Assembly (NCBI GenBank): GCA_023422735.1
Contig: JAFAGL010000067.1
Location: 1-6,581, forward strand
DNA from: Pseudomonadota bacterium
GTDB lineage: Bacteria; Pseudomonadota; Alphaproteobacteria; Rhizobiales; Rhizobiaceae
DNA: 6,581 nt
Direction of reading: 5' to 3'
Under the pieces are notes generated by a model, which saw nothing but the letters and a program-made list of their open reading frames with translations, did not search any database and was not told the DNA's origin. Shown one piece after another: positions 6,466-6,581 of this stretch. Each line of letters opens with the position of its first letter. Positions within the stretch are counted from its first letter, which is position 1. The position numbers and the translations under genes are program-made.

Positions 6466-6581
6466 TAGGCTACCGCCTCGACATGACCAGCATGGCCAGG
6501 CTCGGCACCACCCATTAACAGTCCAATCGACTGAGCAGTCGCTTCATCTCGGGATATAGGAGCCGACAAACAGCCATCATG
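6465..6581 (-). CDS. BMP/nucleoside importer ATPase, C-terminal end (cut by window edge)
   Basis: This is the last 38 codons of a gene entering from the right edge and ending in TAA (6465-6467). The fragment includes ISRDEATAQSIGLLMGG, which matches the extreme C-terminus of the double-domain sugar/nucleoside-type ABC ATPases (RbsA/NupO-like). Walker and signature motifs lie outside the window, so the call rests on this tail plus context: it overlaps the first permease by one base. It would energise import through the two permeases. After LLMGG the protein continues with a non-conserved tail rich in Gly, His and Ala (GHAGHVEAVA). Confidence 0.85.
   Translation of the reverse strand, partial: HDGCLSAPISRDEATAQSIGLLMGGAEPGHAGHVEAVA

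Overview
The window is chromosomal-looking sequence in which every convincing gene lies on the minus strand, so it reads from right to left. Gene content and protein style point to an alphaproteobacterium, probably of the rhizobial/Brucella-like order Hyphomicrobiales: a BMP-type purine importer, and a circularly permuted ATP-grasp / alpha-E / transglutaminase cluster. The base composition looks moderate rather than very GC-rich. The genus is not resolved and the lineage is an inference from family resemblance only.

Right half (6581 to 3303): an ABC importer of the BMP/nucleoside (PnrA/NupABC-like) type. In transcription order it has the last 38 residues of the ATPase, two ring-forming inner-membrane permeases, and the periplasmic substrate-binding protein. 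The ATPase/permease and permease/permease junctions each overlap by one base (TAATG and TGATG), which suggests translational coupling. The binding-protein gene follows after 37 bases and ends at a strong intrinsic terminator (3255-3282). The complex probably imports purine nucleosides or bases.

Middle (3254 to 2879): a small stand-alone Lrp/AsnC-type ligand-binding (RAM) domain protein with no DNA-binding domain. It lies just after the terminator and 67 bases before the next operon. No terminator separates it from that operon, so it may be co-transcribed with it.

Left half (2878 to 1): a compact cluster of a circularly permuted ATP-grasp ligase, an alpha-E helical protein, and the N-terminal 170 residues of a transglutaminase-like cysteine protease. 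The protease is cut by the window edge just after its catalytic Cys. Gaps are 4 and 3 bases. This gene trio is widespread and is known from comparative genomics as a probable peptide-ligation and peptide-cleavage system, often with the proteasome-like peptidase Anbu. Its substrate and product are not established, and it is the most interesting part of the window.

There is no sign of mobile elements, CRISPR arrays, tRNA or rRNA genes. No non-coding stretch exceeds about 120 bases.
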